A stretch of DNA of 64,000 nucleotides, from NCBI GenBank assembly GCA_021234155.1, contig JAJEKV010000023.1, positions 6,411,945-6,475,944 of the forward strand, given 5' to 3'. Under the pieces are notes generated by a model, which ran no database searches, was not told the origin of the DNA, and worked only from the letters and a program-made list of their open reading frames with translations. Each line of letters opens with the position of its first letter. The first letter of the stretch is position 1. Position numbers and translations under genes: made by a program. The DNA is from Isoetes taiwanensis. Its lineage: Eukaryota; Streptophyta; Lycopodiopsida; Isoetales; Isoetaceae. Shown here one piece after another: positions 1-10,400 of the stretch.

Positions 1-1558
1 GTTTCTCCAGCTCGTTGCCCAATGGTAGAAAATCAAGTGGTCCAATATTTCAACCCTAGTCTAACCACTAACATTTCATCATATCTTTTCTCGGAGGCAA
101 TATACCATTATCTGCATAAAGCCCCGGCTTTGGTCATATAGTACTTTTGTCATAGCAACCTGCTTTGAAAACTTCATATTGCCTCAAGTTACGCATAAAA
201 ATCTCCATCTAAAATAAAATAAAATAAAAAAAGGGAGAGGTGCTGCACACGAAGGCTTGCCCTTTGGTGCCCCAAGGGGATGTTTGCGTAGTCTCTGATG
301 CATAGTGCTCCAAACTAGAAATGCATTCATGACTATTTAACCTGGTTGGACGCAATAAAATAATATTAAATGGAGATGTTACCTCCTTGTACATTCTCAC
401 TGTTCTAGTCATATAGGTTCCTTCTATATCCTAAGGAGCATGTTGAACTTGGATTTCATGAAACCCTTCTTGCCTTTATGCTTCCATGTCTCTAGAGGCT
501 CCTCTCGGAAGTTAAAGCTTGAATAGAAAGATGATTTTAGAAAATGATATATTTTTGTAGCGAACATTGCAAAAGTTGTAGATACGGCATGGATATTTAT
601 GAAAGGGAAAACTTTCGACTATATTTTGACATATACCCGAAATACGCCCTTTATGCGAGGGTTAAAGGGGGCAACCTAAAAAGATGAAAAAATGATGTGT
701 GCGTGGCCAAATTCCTTCTACAGCCAGCGAGTAGGGTCATGTTCTTCTTTGCCTTAGGATTTTGTAGTCATTATCTTGGGCAATTGTTGTTTGGGATCGA
801 GGTTACATAAGATTTTGAAAGGTTAGATGGTGTATTCAAGCCGTATGCAATTAAATTAAGAGATATGACACACTTTTGCAAGTAAGAAGTTTAACTCATA
901 TATTAAAATTTGAATAAAGATATAGATTATTTCTAGAATACTTTCACTTCATGATTAATAGAAAGCTGGAAAGTACAGATTATAATGTACCTATTTTGTC
1001 CATGGACGCAAGGTGACTCTTCTATGCATATCCTCTCCATCGATATGCATCAGTCAAAAGATACAAATTTAACCTAATCAAACTCCATCTTCCCACGTTC
1101 CTTATTGTTTTGGTTGTTAAAAAATGCTTCGCTTAACCAAAAGTGCAAGTTTGAGGAGGAGAAATTATCCCTTTTGCACATTTGTCTTCTATTTGGGTCA
1201 TCCTACTAAGGCTACTGACATGCCAATTAGCCAGAACTCATTTGTTGTCATAGCTGCTACTTTTCTTCCTCTATATTTGCAAAATGATGTTTCTTTACCT
1301 TTAAAATACTTTAATGTCAAGATGCAATGTGGAAATTGCACCTTTTTTTTTCCCATTTTGACCACATTTGAATAGAGCTCTATCCATCTTCCAATATGCA
1401 AAATGACTACTCACTAACAATGGGCCATGAGATCTTCGGCTACCCAACATTAATATTAGACCCAAGCATTGAGTCTTTTGTATCATTCCAAATGCTCCTT
1501 TAAATACTATATCGCTATTCAACTAGTACTGAACAGAAAGCTTTACTGCTTTTCAATG
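1..1558. other. Intergenic DNA, no recognisable gene
   Basis: AT-rich sequence with only short, unconvincing reading frames on both strands. I looked for reverse transcriptase, kinase and helicase motifs and for intron-bounded exons and saw none. A frame near 580-800 (plus) reads like decayed coding sequence for a few dozen codons but has stops and no motif I know. Confidence 0.6.
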
Positions 1559-1750
1559 GAAGAAATAGTCTGTGATGTCCTTATCAATCTCTTTTTAACT
1601 GAAGAAATAGTCTCTTATGTGCTTATCAATCTCCTCTTAACTAAAGCATTTTATCACTCTCCTCTTAACTGAACGAAATAGTCAGTCTTCTCAATCTCCT
1701 CTTGATTGAAGAAATAGTTTGTCTAAGTGCCTATCAATCTCCTCTTAAAC
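1559..1750. repeat. Degenerate tandem repeat, about 42-bp unit
   Basis: The string gaagaaatagtc followed by a cttatcaatctcctctta core recurs at about 1559, 1601, 1671 and 1707. The first two units are 42 bp apart; later ones are shortened or altered. No open frame runs through all copies. Confidence 0.75.
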
Positions 1751-3045
1751 TCTTCTTTAGCTCTTGGGGCTAACGATATCCCATTGAAAGCATGCTTTAT
1801 TGGCCATCCAGGTCTGAATCACAGACTGGTAATTGTTCATTGACAGTAGCAGCATTTCAATCTTTAAGACAACTGCCACTATTAAGTATGCTAAAGCAGC
1901 GTGGATGAAACTTGTTCCTCTTCCATTCTAACCAGTTAGAAGAGATACTCCATTTTTTCTCAACCTGTGACCTGCCACATGTTTAAAAAGCATTGAATCA
2001 TAACTTAAAACAGCTGACATGTCATGTTGGGAGAATAAACGCTAACATCAGATTAGTGAATGCAAAATATGTTTGAATATGTTTGACGGGCAAAATCCAA
2101 AGCAATGAAATGTTCATTATAAAGAACAATATAAAAGCAAGAAGACGCCATTTTAATTTCGTTTCTCTTATGCCTTGTACCGAGCCCAATGTCACAAGGT
2201 AGATCCAGGAATTGGGACAGAAAAAGAGCTAAACTGATTCATCGTAGTCCCCCTTGAAATGACTTGGACTTGAGTCCGTGAATCGAAGTGCATATAAAAA
2301 ATTGAATAATCATTTTGCAGCGGGCTCTTCTTCTTGGTCCTTTTCTACTATGCTCAAACATGGGAGATGTTGTAGTCTGGAAGAAAGGCAAAGAAAAGAG
2401 ACTGATGCATAACACTAAATACAAGAAAGCAAAGGGTTCCCAATAAATTGAATCAGAGGGAAACGAAGGAGCAAAGAAAAAAACAAGCCAATTCATCTGC
2501 ATTGATAAATCTAAAATGTTGAAGCTCCAAGAATGTCCTGTAAGTTCAAAGCTTGATTCTTAGAAGAGGTATGCTCTATTTCTCGATAACAAGAACAAAC
2601 TTCATATTTTCAAAAACCTTCAAATTTTTAAGAACCGGTCATTCCACAGACAGGACAAGCCTTATAAGGCAAGCAAGAAAAGAGAAACTAGGATTGTGAT
2701 ATACATACTTGAGATTTGTGATTCGATCAGATGGCGCTTGCATCCCAGAGATGCTATCTTGGCGTCAGTTTTCTTTCAAAGGCCTCTCTATTCTATTCTC
2801 TCTCTTTCACGTTCCCTCAATTTTCAAAATCTTTCGAAATTGTTGGGTTGCCCGAAGGGCTAACCCAAGGAATGGAGTAGCAAAAAAATGGCATATACCG
2901 AAAATATGCCAAATAAAGGGTTAGGATAGGGTTTGAGCATGAAGTGGACGATGGGGATGAAATTGGAGCTAAGGCAGAAATGTAAAGGTGGAAACACGAA
3001 AATGGATGGCGGGGAAAGGGCGTGCATGCATGCAAGAGGGCAAAA
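1751..3045. other. Intergenic DNA, no recognisable gene
   Basis: No conserved domain seen. The minus-strand frames at 2817-3246 are low-complexity (Phe/Ser/Leu-rich) shadows of a purine-rich plus strand. Confidence 0.6.
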
Positions 3046-3163
3046 GCAAAAGGAAGAAGAGAGAAAAGCCACGGTTGTAGAGAAATGAATGAAAGAAAGA
3101 CACAGCAAAAGGAAAAAGAGAGAAAAGCCACGGTTGTAGAGAAATGAATGAGAGAAAGACACA
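3046..3163. repeat. Two tandem copies of a 59-bp purine-rich unit
   Basis: The unit starting gcaaaaggaagaagag at 3046 repeats at 3105 with two or three mismatches (ccacggttgtagagaaatga is shared). A recent local duplication. Confidence 0.9.
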
Positions 3164-3271
3164 ACTTTACCTAAAATAGAGAGCATGAATGGAGTGTAAA
3201 GAAAGGTTTCCATGCAGCCAAATTTGAAGCACAAAAGCGACAGCACTGTATATAAATGTATAGGAGCTTAA

Positions 3272-4363
3272 CAGTCACAAGGCAGAGCTGTATGCATGGG
3301 GTCACCGGGCCTTGGTTGAACCGGTCCTCCTCTATGGGGCAGAAGTGTGGGGGCCAGTGATATCCCTCACCACTTGGAACGATCTAGAGCAGGTACAGAA
3401 AGCTTTCTTGGCCCGGGCACTGGGAGTGAAATCCACGGTCCCATATCAGATCTTGCTCCAAGAGGCGGGCTTCCTTCCATTACGAGAGGGCTGCTATTTG
3501 GAGCGTCACATTATTTACTTCCGGAAGGTGGTGGCTATGGATGAAGCCCGGCTGCCCAACCTTGCTTTGGCGGTGGCGATGGGGCCCGCGATCGACTCAA
3601 AGCCTCTTTGGAAAGACAAGCAAGCCCAAGTGGTTCTCGCTATGGAATGTGCGAGCACACGGATGTGGACCGGTGCATACACCGAAGGAACGGCTGCCTT
3701 GAAGCGGTGCTTGGATGCTTGCTTCACGGCCAAGCTTTGGGATGCGAGGCCCCTGTCACATGTCAAGGTGGCAAATTATCGGCATGCCGAGGTTAATCCC
3801 ATGCTCACGAGGGGCCCACACCACTACTGCGCACCCATCTACCCATGAAAAAGCGCAGGTGATTGCTTCCATTCGCGACAGTGCACACCACCTCCGCATT
3901 GAGGCAGGGGAGATGGATTCGGGGAGCCGCATGAGGGACGAGTCATCGCCGCCGCCAGCGGCGCCATTGAGGATGAAAGTCACGCCCTCCGGGCCCTGTC
4001 GGCGTAGGAGCATATCCGGGCTCGGTATGCTCGGTTAGTTGTGCCCCATCGGGCCTTGCATGAGCTACCGAGCACGGCCTCGCCGGCTTGTTGGGATCGT
4101 ACCTCCGGGAGGTAATGGATCTGTGACCTCGGTTACGCCCCGACATTAACATTAACCTGGTTTTACTTGTGATTATGTATATAAGCGTGTGCGGTATGTA
4201 AACATCCTTATTGCTACTAAGGTTTTCCCCAAAACCCCTTGGCGGGGTTTTTAATCACGGTAGTAATCGCTGCTTTGCTCTCTCTCTTTGTACTTGGGTC
4301 CCATAGGCCAGTTGGTCTCCGTGGACGATAAAATCATATTCTATTCTATTCTATTCTATTAAT
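3272..4363 (+). mobile_element. LINE-A copy 1, 5'-truncated, (ATTCT)n tail
   Basis: From about 3272 (cacaaggcagagctg) this aligns base for base, with many substitutions, to 48195-49357 of the longest LINE-A copy. It contains the C-terminal part of the reverse transcriptase protein, then a 3' UTR with the stem AAAACCCC-ttggc-GGGGTTTT near 4230, the conserved gggtcccataggcca block, and a tail of about four ATTCT units ending near 4362. 5' truncation plus a 3' repeat tail is the expected product of incomplete target-primed reverse transcription. I could not find a convincing target-site duplication. Confidence 0.85.
3276..4115 (+). pseudogene. LINE-A reverse transcriptase C-terminal fragment
   Basis: The frame beginning EPVLLYGAEVWGP (3315 on) matches the longest LINE-A copy at 48255. 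The thumb/connection part ARALGVKSTVPYQILLQE and later KDKQAQ are conserved. It stops at 3846-3848, but homology continues in other frames to about 4115, including the GAIEDESHAL stretch of the C-terminal zinc-knuckle region. The polymerase motifs with the catalytic aspartates are absent because of the 5' truncation, so this copy cannot be active. Confidence 0.85.
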
Positions 4364-4387
4364 GTGAACTCAGACTGAGATTTCAAT

Positions 4388-4800
4388 ATGCCTGTTTATG
4401 CACTGCCTCTGACAAGTAGATCAACTGATATGCAGCGTTCCTATTCCCTAGAAGAGTTGCCAAATAACGAGATTCATGTGTATGTACTTGTTCGTTACAG
4501 TACTCCATCTCAGATGTTAGACATAAGTAGAGCGTCTAAGACGAAAAATCGACACTATCACAGCCGGATGTTGTTGATGCATTTGCAATGAAAAACAATA
4601 TATGCGTGCGTGCGATAATGAGGAGGCCAGCCGAGCAAGGAATTTCCTTATCCCTGGTGTATGGTTAGCCATTACCAATTATAAGCTAGCAAATATTAAA
4701 CGCAATATTCAAAATGGTGATTGTGATTAGTTTACTGACATTCCAACATACTCTTTTATTAGAGAAAGGCTGACAATGGAGATAAGATCTGGGAAGTAGT
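4388..4800 (+). pseudogene. RPA-like (OB-fold) relic, plus strand
   Basis: Two blocks resemble the RPA-like gene at 5877-7130. SLEELPNNEIHVYVLVRY (near 4450) parallels GLHEFDGNKIEVLVLVQY. After frame changes, ARNFLIPGVWLAITNY plus IKRNIQNGDCD (4638-4727) parallels SRHLFKPGNWLLIKNF plus RRYQYGDCD. The two blocks lie in the same order as in the intact gene but in different frames, and a TAG follows the GDCD block. It is therefore a dead, divergent relative, probably from another Helitron. It is on the opposite strand to the other RPA gene. Confidence 0.7.
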
Positions 4801-5876
4801 GAGATTTATTTCCGATATAGTTGCTAATATAACACGAAGGCGAGAGTTCCAAGCGTGAATGTTGATTTAAAAGGCTAATTGGGGCCGACAAATTTGTGAA
4901 CAGTTTGTACATGTCTTTGAGCACGAGGTAATATATCGTTAAGTATTAGTTGCAAATGATTGAATTAAATGGAGTTTGAGTCCATGGTTATTTTTTGACG
5001 CAATGATATTGGAACAAGGAAACTGATTCTGGTACAGAATACAGCTTCAGTACTAAGAACAAGTTTCCCTGTTTAATTTTCTGACACTCTCTTATGTTTT
5101 CTGTTTGGTCTAACATCACAACAATATTGGCTGTTTTGTTTATATAAGTAAGACCCATGTTTGATATCTTGCCTAGGGTTGTAAAATGATTGAGATGAGA
5201 ATATCATGGCATTTGTGGGCAAGCTCCACATTACTGTAAGTGCTGCAGATGTCTAATTTGTTTCAATGGTTAAGATGTCTGTACCATGTATCAGAGTATT
5301 TACTGTACTGAAACCGACGCTTGGAGCACTATAGCAGGCTGCAACTGGTAATCCTGGTCATGCTGACCTCTGACTTCTGACATAAGTGATGGCTATGCAC
5401 TATGGAAGTAAAGCAAGCATTTAGTTGGGATGTCGATATTGTAATTAGAAAAAAAATTTGCATAGGGGATTTATAAGGTAATTACAGCTATTGTAGATGC
5501 ACAAACACAAAGCACAGAAAAAAAAAGTCTGATATATTTGTTGTAAATATTGGGTGAAATGTAGACCCAAATATATGAGTAAGACAATGGTTTGATAAAA
5601 TATAATCTTCAACTGGTGAGATGCTAAAATGTTAGATGACATAGCAACATGTAACACATTAGAAATAAAGGAAGAATAAGAAGACAAGGAGAAGTTGTAA
5701 TAATGACAGAATAGTTTAGATGAAGTGAATAATATAGCAGACGAGCTGTAAAGAGGGACATTTGTAGAGTTGGAATTACAGCGATGTGTGAAGTAAAATC
5801 ACAATGCTCAAAAGTGAAGCTTAACTAATGGAACAGAAACACATGTAAAGAACAAGTGTGCATGACAAGAAGGAAG
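4801..5876. other. Intergenic DNA between the RPA relic and the RPA-like gene
   Basis: No motif recognised. If the Helitron has a conventional 5' end (TC), it could lie here, but I could not identify it. Confidence 0.5.
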
Positions 5877-7130
5877 TTACTGAGTAAGAAAGTCTACAAC
5901 CACTCCAGCGTTGTTAAGTTTGAAAGTGCCTTTGGGTGCAATCAGTCGAAGTGAATCACGGAACTCAAAGCGGTCTCGGAGCAATGCAGACAAGGTGCCA
6001 CCTTCGCTGTGACCAAGAGCCACGTCCAAGAGAGAGAAATGAGGTTGGCTTCTAGAATATTAAGAATGAAGGATAGAGTATGTAGTAGATGAAATAATCC
6101 AAATATTCGTACCTCGCCGCCACAAGGCACCTTGCAGTGTAAAGCGAATACATCCTTGCGCAGTGTTTCAAGCCATGGATATGTATATCTAAAAGAAGAA
6201 GGAAAGGAAGCCGGCTCTGGATCGGCCCTAGGCATTAAAGCCATCGTTGCACTTGTCGTCACAAGATTGGAGCTGTTAGCTAGAGTAGAACGTGCAATAC
6301 TTTTGAAGAGGAAAACTGTATCACCTCCTGTCACAAACGAGTTCTTAAGGACATTGAATAAGTCTAGTTGGTCTTTCCAGAAGTATAAGACAGCCGTGTC
6401 ATCTTCAGTTAGGCCATCTGCAAGAACGAGAGAAGACGACGTATTTGATTCATTGACACCAACAACTGTTGCAAGAATACTGCCATGAAGTGTTGCAGAA
6501 GGCTTTGCATATTTGAGGCCCTTGAGATAAAGGCCCAAGGAAGGCCTTAAGTTTAGAACAATTTCTTGACCAGAAATGATTTGGATCATTGTATTCGACA
6601 TTAAACGAATGGACAGGTCACAGTCACCATACTGATATCTACGGTTTGTATCAGACACACCAAAATTCTTAATGAGCAACCAATTACCAGGTTTGAAGAG
6701 GTGACGGGATTTACGCGCCTCATCTCCGTTGGCCGTAACTGAAATAGTCTCAAGGGCATCTTTGTCAACAACATCTAAACTTAGGACACAAAATCTCTTG
6801 GAGCTCTTTCGATCAATGTTACCATATTGAACGAGAACAAGAACTTCAATTTTATTGCCATCAAACTCGTGTAGACCGTAAGTGTCTAGCACACGTTTGC
6901 GCTTGGGCGATTGATCAGGAGAATCACATAGATTAATGGCAGGTAAATCTGTGTTCACAGAGTTAGACATATTAATAGCAGATTGGCTAGGAGCATTAGA
7001 AACAGTGGAATTGCATAAGATAGGCATGGAAGCAGTAACAGTTATAGGAACAGATTCAATGAGAGAATGTTTGACAGGAAAGGAAGAGTTTGCAGGACTA
7101 AGAGATGGGTCGATTTCAGACAAAGACATG
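5877..7130 (-). CDS. Helitron-associated RPA-like ssDNA-binding protein
   Basis: The protein resembles the large subunit of replication protein A, an OB-fold single-strand DNA-binding protein carried by many plant Helitrons, where it presumably protects the single-stranded transposition intermediate. I chose the start MSLSEIDPS at 7130; other Met codons lie upstream in frame. A Ser/Pro-rich N-terminus of about 75 residues is followed by an OB-like segment (GLHEFDGNKIEVLVLVQYG ... FKPGNWLLIKN ... YGDCDLSIRL) and a second beta-rich segment (GSILATVVGVNES ... AVLYFWKDQLDLFNVL). After a GTACG donor at 6112 and an intron of about 55 bp, a C-terminal exon reads LLDVALGHSEGG ... LRLIAPKGTFKLNN and stops at 5877-5879. 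The simplest splice leaves the last exon one base out of frame, so either the acceptor is unusual or there is a 1-bp indel. It is divergent to the Rep-helicase gene, with about 290 bp between them. Confidence 0.72.
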
Positions 7131-7419
7131 TTGACAGAGAACATGAAGATACAAGACAAAGAAGATACAGGATGCAGAAGTGACATGTAACTGACAAACG
7201 TATGTATATATAGTCCAGATGAACCAAAAGATATGCCATGGGATGCATGCAAAAGATGTAAGAGCTAAAGACAAGCTCGTGGACGACAATGGAACACCTA
7301 AAAGCAGAAAAGCAGAAAAAAATGTGTGGATCAAGTTGTTTCTGTAAGGAACCGTGAAATGAAATAGGAAAGAACATAATGTTGAGAAGCTAGCTGAGTT
7401 CTTACAGGATAAAGATTAT
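7131..7419. promoter_or_regulatory. Divergent intergenic region between RPA-like and Rep-helicase genes
   Basis: The two Helitron genes start away from each other here, so this short interval probably holds both promoters. A TATATATA-like stretch lies at 7203-7212. In the Rep-helicase frame, coding-like sequence (EKLAEFLQDKDY) extends upstream of the first Met at 7420 to a stop near 7356, so the real start may be in a lost or upstream exon. Promoter function is inferred from position only. Confidence 0.4.
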
Positions 7420-10400
7420 ATGCAAATGTCAGATAGGCAGAAGGCAAAAGCATTTATTCAAATGCACGATGATGTAAAGTGGACAGAACGTACAGTGTAT
7501 GGACATATTCTTGCACTGAAGAAAGGAGGGGAAGAAAGTGAGGAAGTTGATGTTGTAGGAGACGATACCGAAGGAATGGTTGGCCCCATTGTAAGTTGTA
7601 AGAAATTTGAGAAGCGCTCTATGGACATGCCTATTTATACATGTGAAAGTTGCAATAGACTATGGTTTGCGAACCAAATGCAGTGCAAAAAAACACATTT
7701 TAAGAATAGAATGAATGTGTTGAGTGGTGTACATTATGACGTAGGAAGCAGAAAATGTACAAGATGTCATAGACAAGAAAAGGTAGAAGGGAAAAGGAAG
7801 ATGGTCATGAATGAAGTACCTGAGAATGTGAAGATATTGTCGGATCTGGAGGAAAGACTTATATCTCTGAGGCTGCCATTTGCTCATATATCACTATCAG
7901 ATTTAAGAATAGGACAACATTGCAAGGAGGAATGGTGCACGTTGCAGCCAATGTAGAATCAACGCAAGCAAGTCTTCCAAGGTTAGATGATGCACACGCG
8001 GTAATACGATTGCAGTTAAAGAGAAGGATGAGTGACACGAACGCTTATATGGAAGGTGGTGTAAGGCCTGTGTTGGTAATCGCTGCACTGAAACAATTAG
8101 AGCATTCAAGTATATACGAGAAAGCTGGTATTAGAATAAACGATAGTTGGGAAACATTGTTTAGAGATCATTTTGATGTCCTGATGTTGAATGCAAGTAC
8201 TGGTGAAGATGAAGTTGTTAATACTGAATTCAGTGGCCATACATTGATGTGGAATTTCTCTCCTGATGTGATCAATGACTATGATGACAAAATAGTTGTT
8301 GTAGCTCCAGGTGAAGGCTCTCATCCATTGGGTTTTTATAACACTCCATATGTGGAGGAGCAATGTTTTCCAACACTATTTGGTGGGGAGCCAAGGCCTG
8401 AATGGATGTACGAACGTTTAACTTATAAAGAAATATATCAGTGGGAACTTACAAGTGCTGATAGACGGTTTGCAAGGAACCAAACAAACTCATTTTTCAA
8501 ATTTGTGAAAGATGAGATCCACTTTGTCAGAGGCTCAGCAAACATGAGAATTCGGCGCGGTAAACGGGGATGAAACTTAACAGCGTCTGATGCCTTGGAT
8601 GCAAATAAATTACACGATTTATGTAAATCCAATTTGGGATATAAAGATCTAAGATCGTTAAGATCATCTCCAGATAAGTTGGATTTAGTAAAGAAAAATG
8701 CCCTTGCAATGATAAGAGAAATTGGTCCACCGTCAATGTTTGCTACGTTTAGCATGGCAGAGTCAAACTGGCCTGACTTGGTTGCGTGTTTGAAGTTCTT
8801 GAACCCTGATATTGTAAGATTGGGAAATTTGGAATGTTGGGATGAAAAGAAAATTGTGTTAGAATTAGTAAGGGCAGATCCAGTAACATGTACATGCTAC
8901 TATGTCAATCGTATTGATGCAATGAAGAAAGCACTTCAGGAAGATGTGGAATTGGCAGGTTTAGTAAAGGATTATGTATGCGTGACACAATTTCAACATA
9001 GGGGCAGTCCTCATGATTATATGATGTTATGGATTGATGAAGCACCACAGTATCCATATGCTACGTACGAAGAGATTGTAACGTTCGTTGATAAACTGAT
9101 AACAACAGATGGAGATGTGCTTCCGATAGACTTGCAAGCAATGCAAACACACAGGCATACTAAGACATGTAGAAAGAAAAAAAATGTCGAATGCAGATTC
9201 GATTTTCCAAAGCCACCTATGATGGTCACCTGTATTTTAAGGCCCTATGAATGTACAACAGAGGAGGCAGGTATGTTTGAGAAGATGCAGAAAAACTTGA
9301 GTGCATGGTTGAAGAAGAATTATAAGGATGATATGAAGGACTACAACACAATGTTGGAGGAACTTGGAATTACAGATGAAGTATATTTAAAAGTAGTTGC
9401 ATATGGTCTGAAAGGACCAAAAGTATATTTGAAACGGAAACTGAAACATTGTAAAGTGAATGCATTCAATTATAAGATAGCAGTGCTGTGGAGAGCAAAC
9501 ACTGATTTCCAATATATATTCAATGCATATGCTGTGGCTACGTATTGTTTATCATATATAACGTCACCTGAATCTGATATATCTGCAACACTTGCTAAAG
9601 TTATAGAATGCTGTAATGAAAACAATGAGCATGTTGTACAGAGAATAAGAAAGTTGGGCAATGCTCTAATTCGATGTCAAGAGATAAGTATATCGGAGGC
9701 TATAATGTTGATATTAGGAATGCCGCTACAAACGAGCAGTCGTACAGTTATATTTGTTGATACTAATGTACCCGATAACAGAAGCTGTGTCTTGAAGAGG
9801 AAAGAAGAATTGAAGAAGCTAACGGCAGATAGTACAGATGTTGTTGCAAACAATGTTATAAACAAATACATGAATAGAGATAAGGAACTGGAAGATGTAA
9901 GCCTCGCTGTAGTTGTATCCCAATATAGAGATGTAGGCGGGCGTTACATAAATAAAAAAAGGAAGGATGTATATCACCGTGAAAAAAGTGCGATAATAAG
10001 ATTCGTATCTTTTAATAAGCATAAAGACACAGAGGCATGGGCATACGAGAGATTAATGTTGCACATTCCGTTTCGTGATGAAAAAGAACTTGTTATGTGT
10101 GGACAAACATGTTACGAATCATATGCAATGCGTGAGGAAGCAATAGAAAAGCGTCACAAGAAGTTAATATTCAGAGATGGAGAAGAAACAGATGATTGGG
10201 CAAACATTGAATGTGCTTTTGAAACAAGAAGGAAATCTGGACATTTACTAGATGATGATGCTAATGTTGCTCATGAGTTTGATGTTGGGAATGAGTTTCC
10301 TAAAGAGGCGTTTAACGAAACGATACCTAACAAACATAGTGGTTGCTTGATACGAGATACGGAATTGGTAGAAACTCATGTATACCATAGTATGATAAGA

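Noticed and set aside
2817-3246. Minus-strand membrane-protein-like frames of 115 and 128 codons
   Set aside because: Phe/Ser/Leu-rich complement of a purine-rich duplicated stretch; the two overlap in different frames and have no motif.
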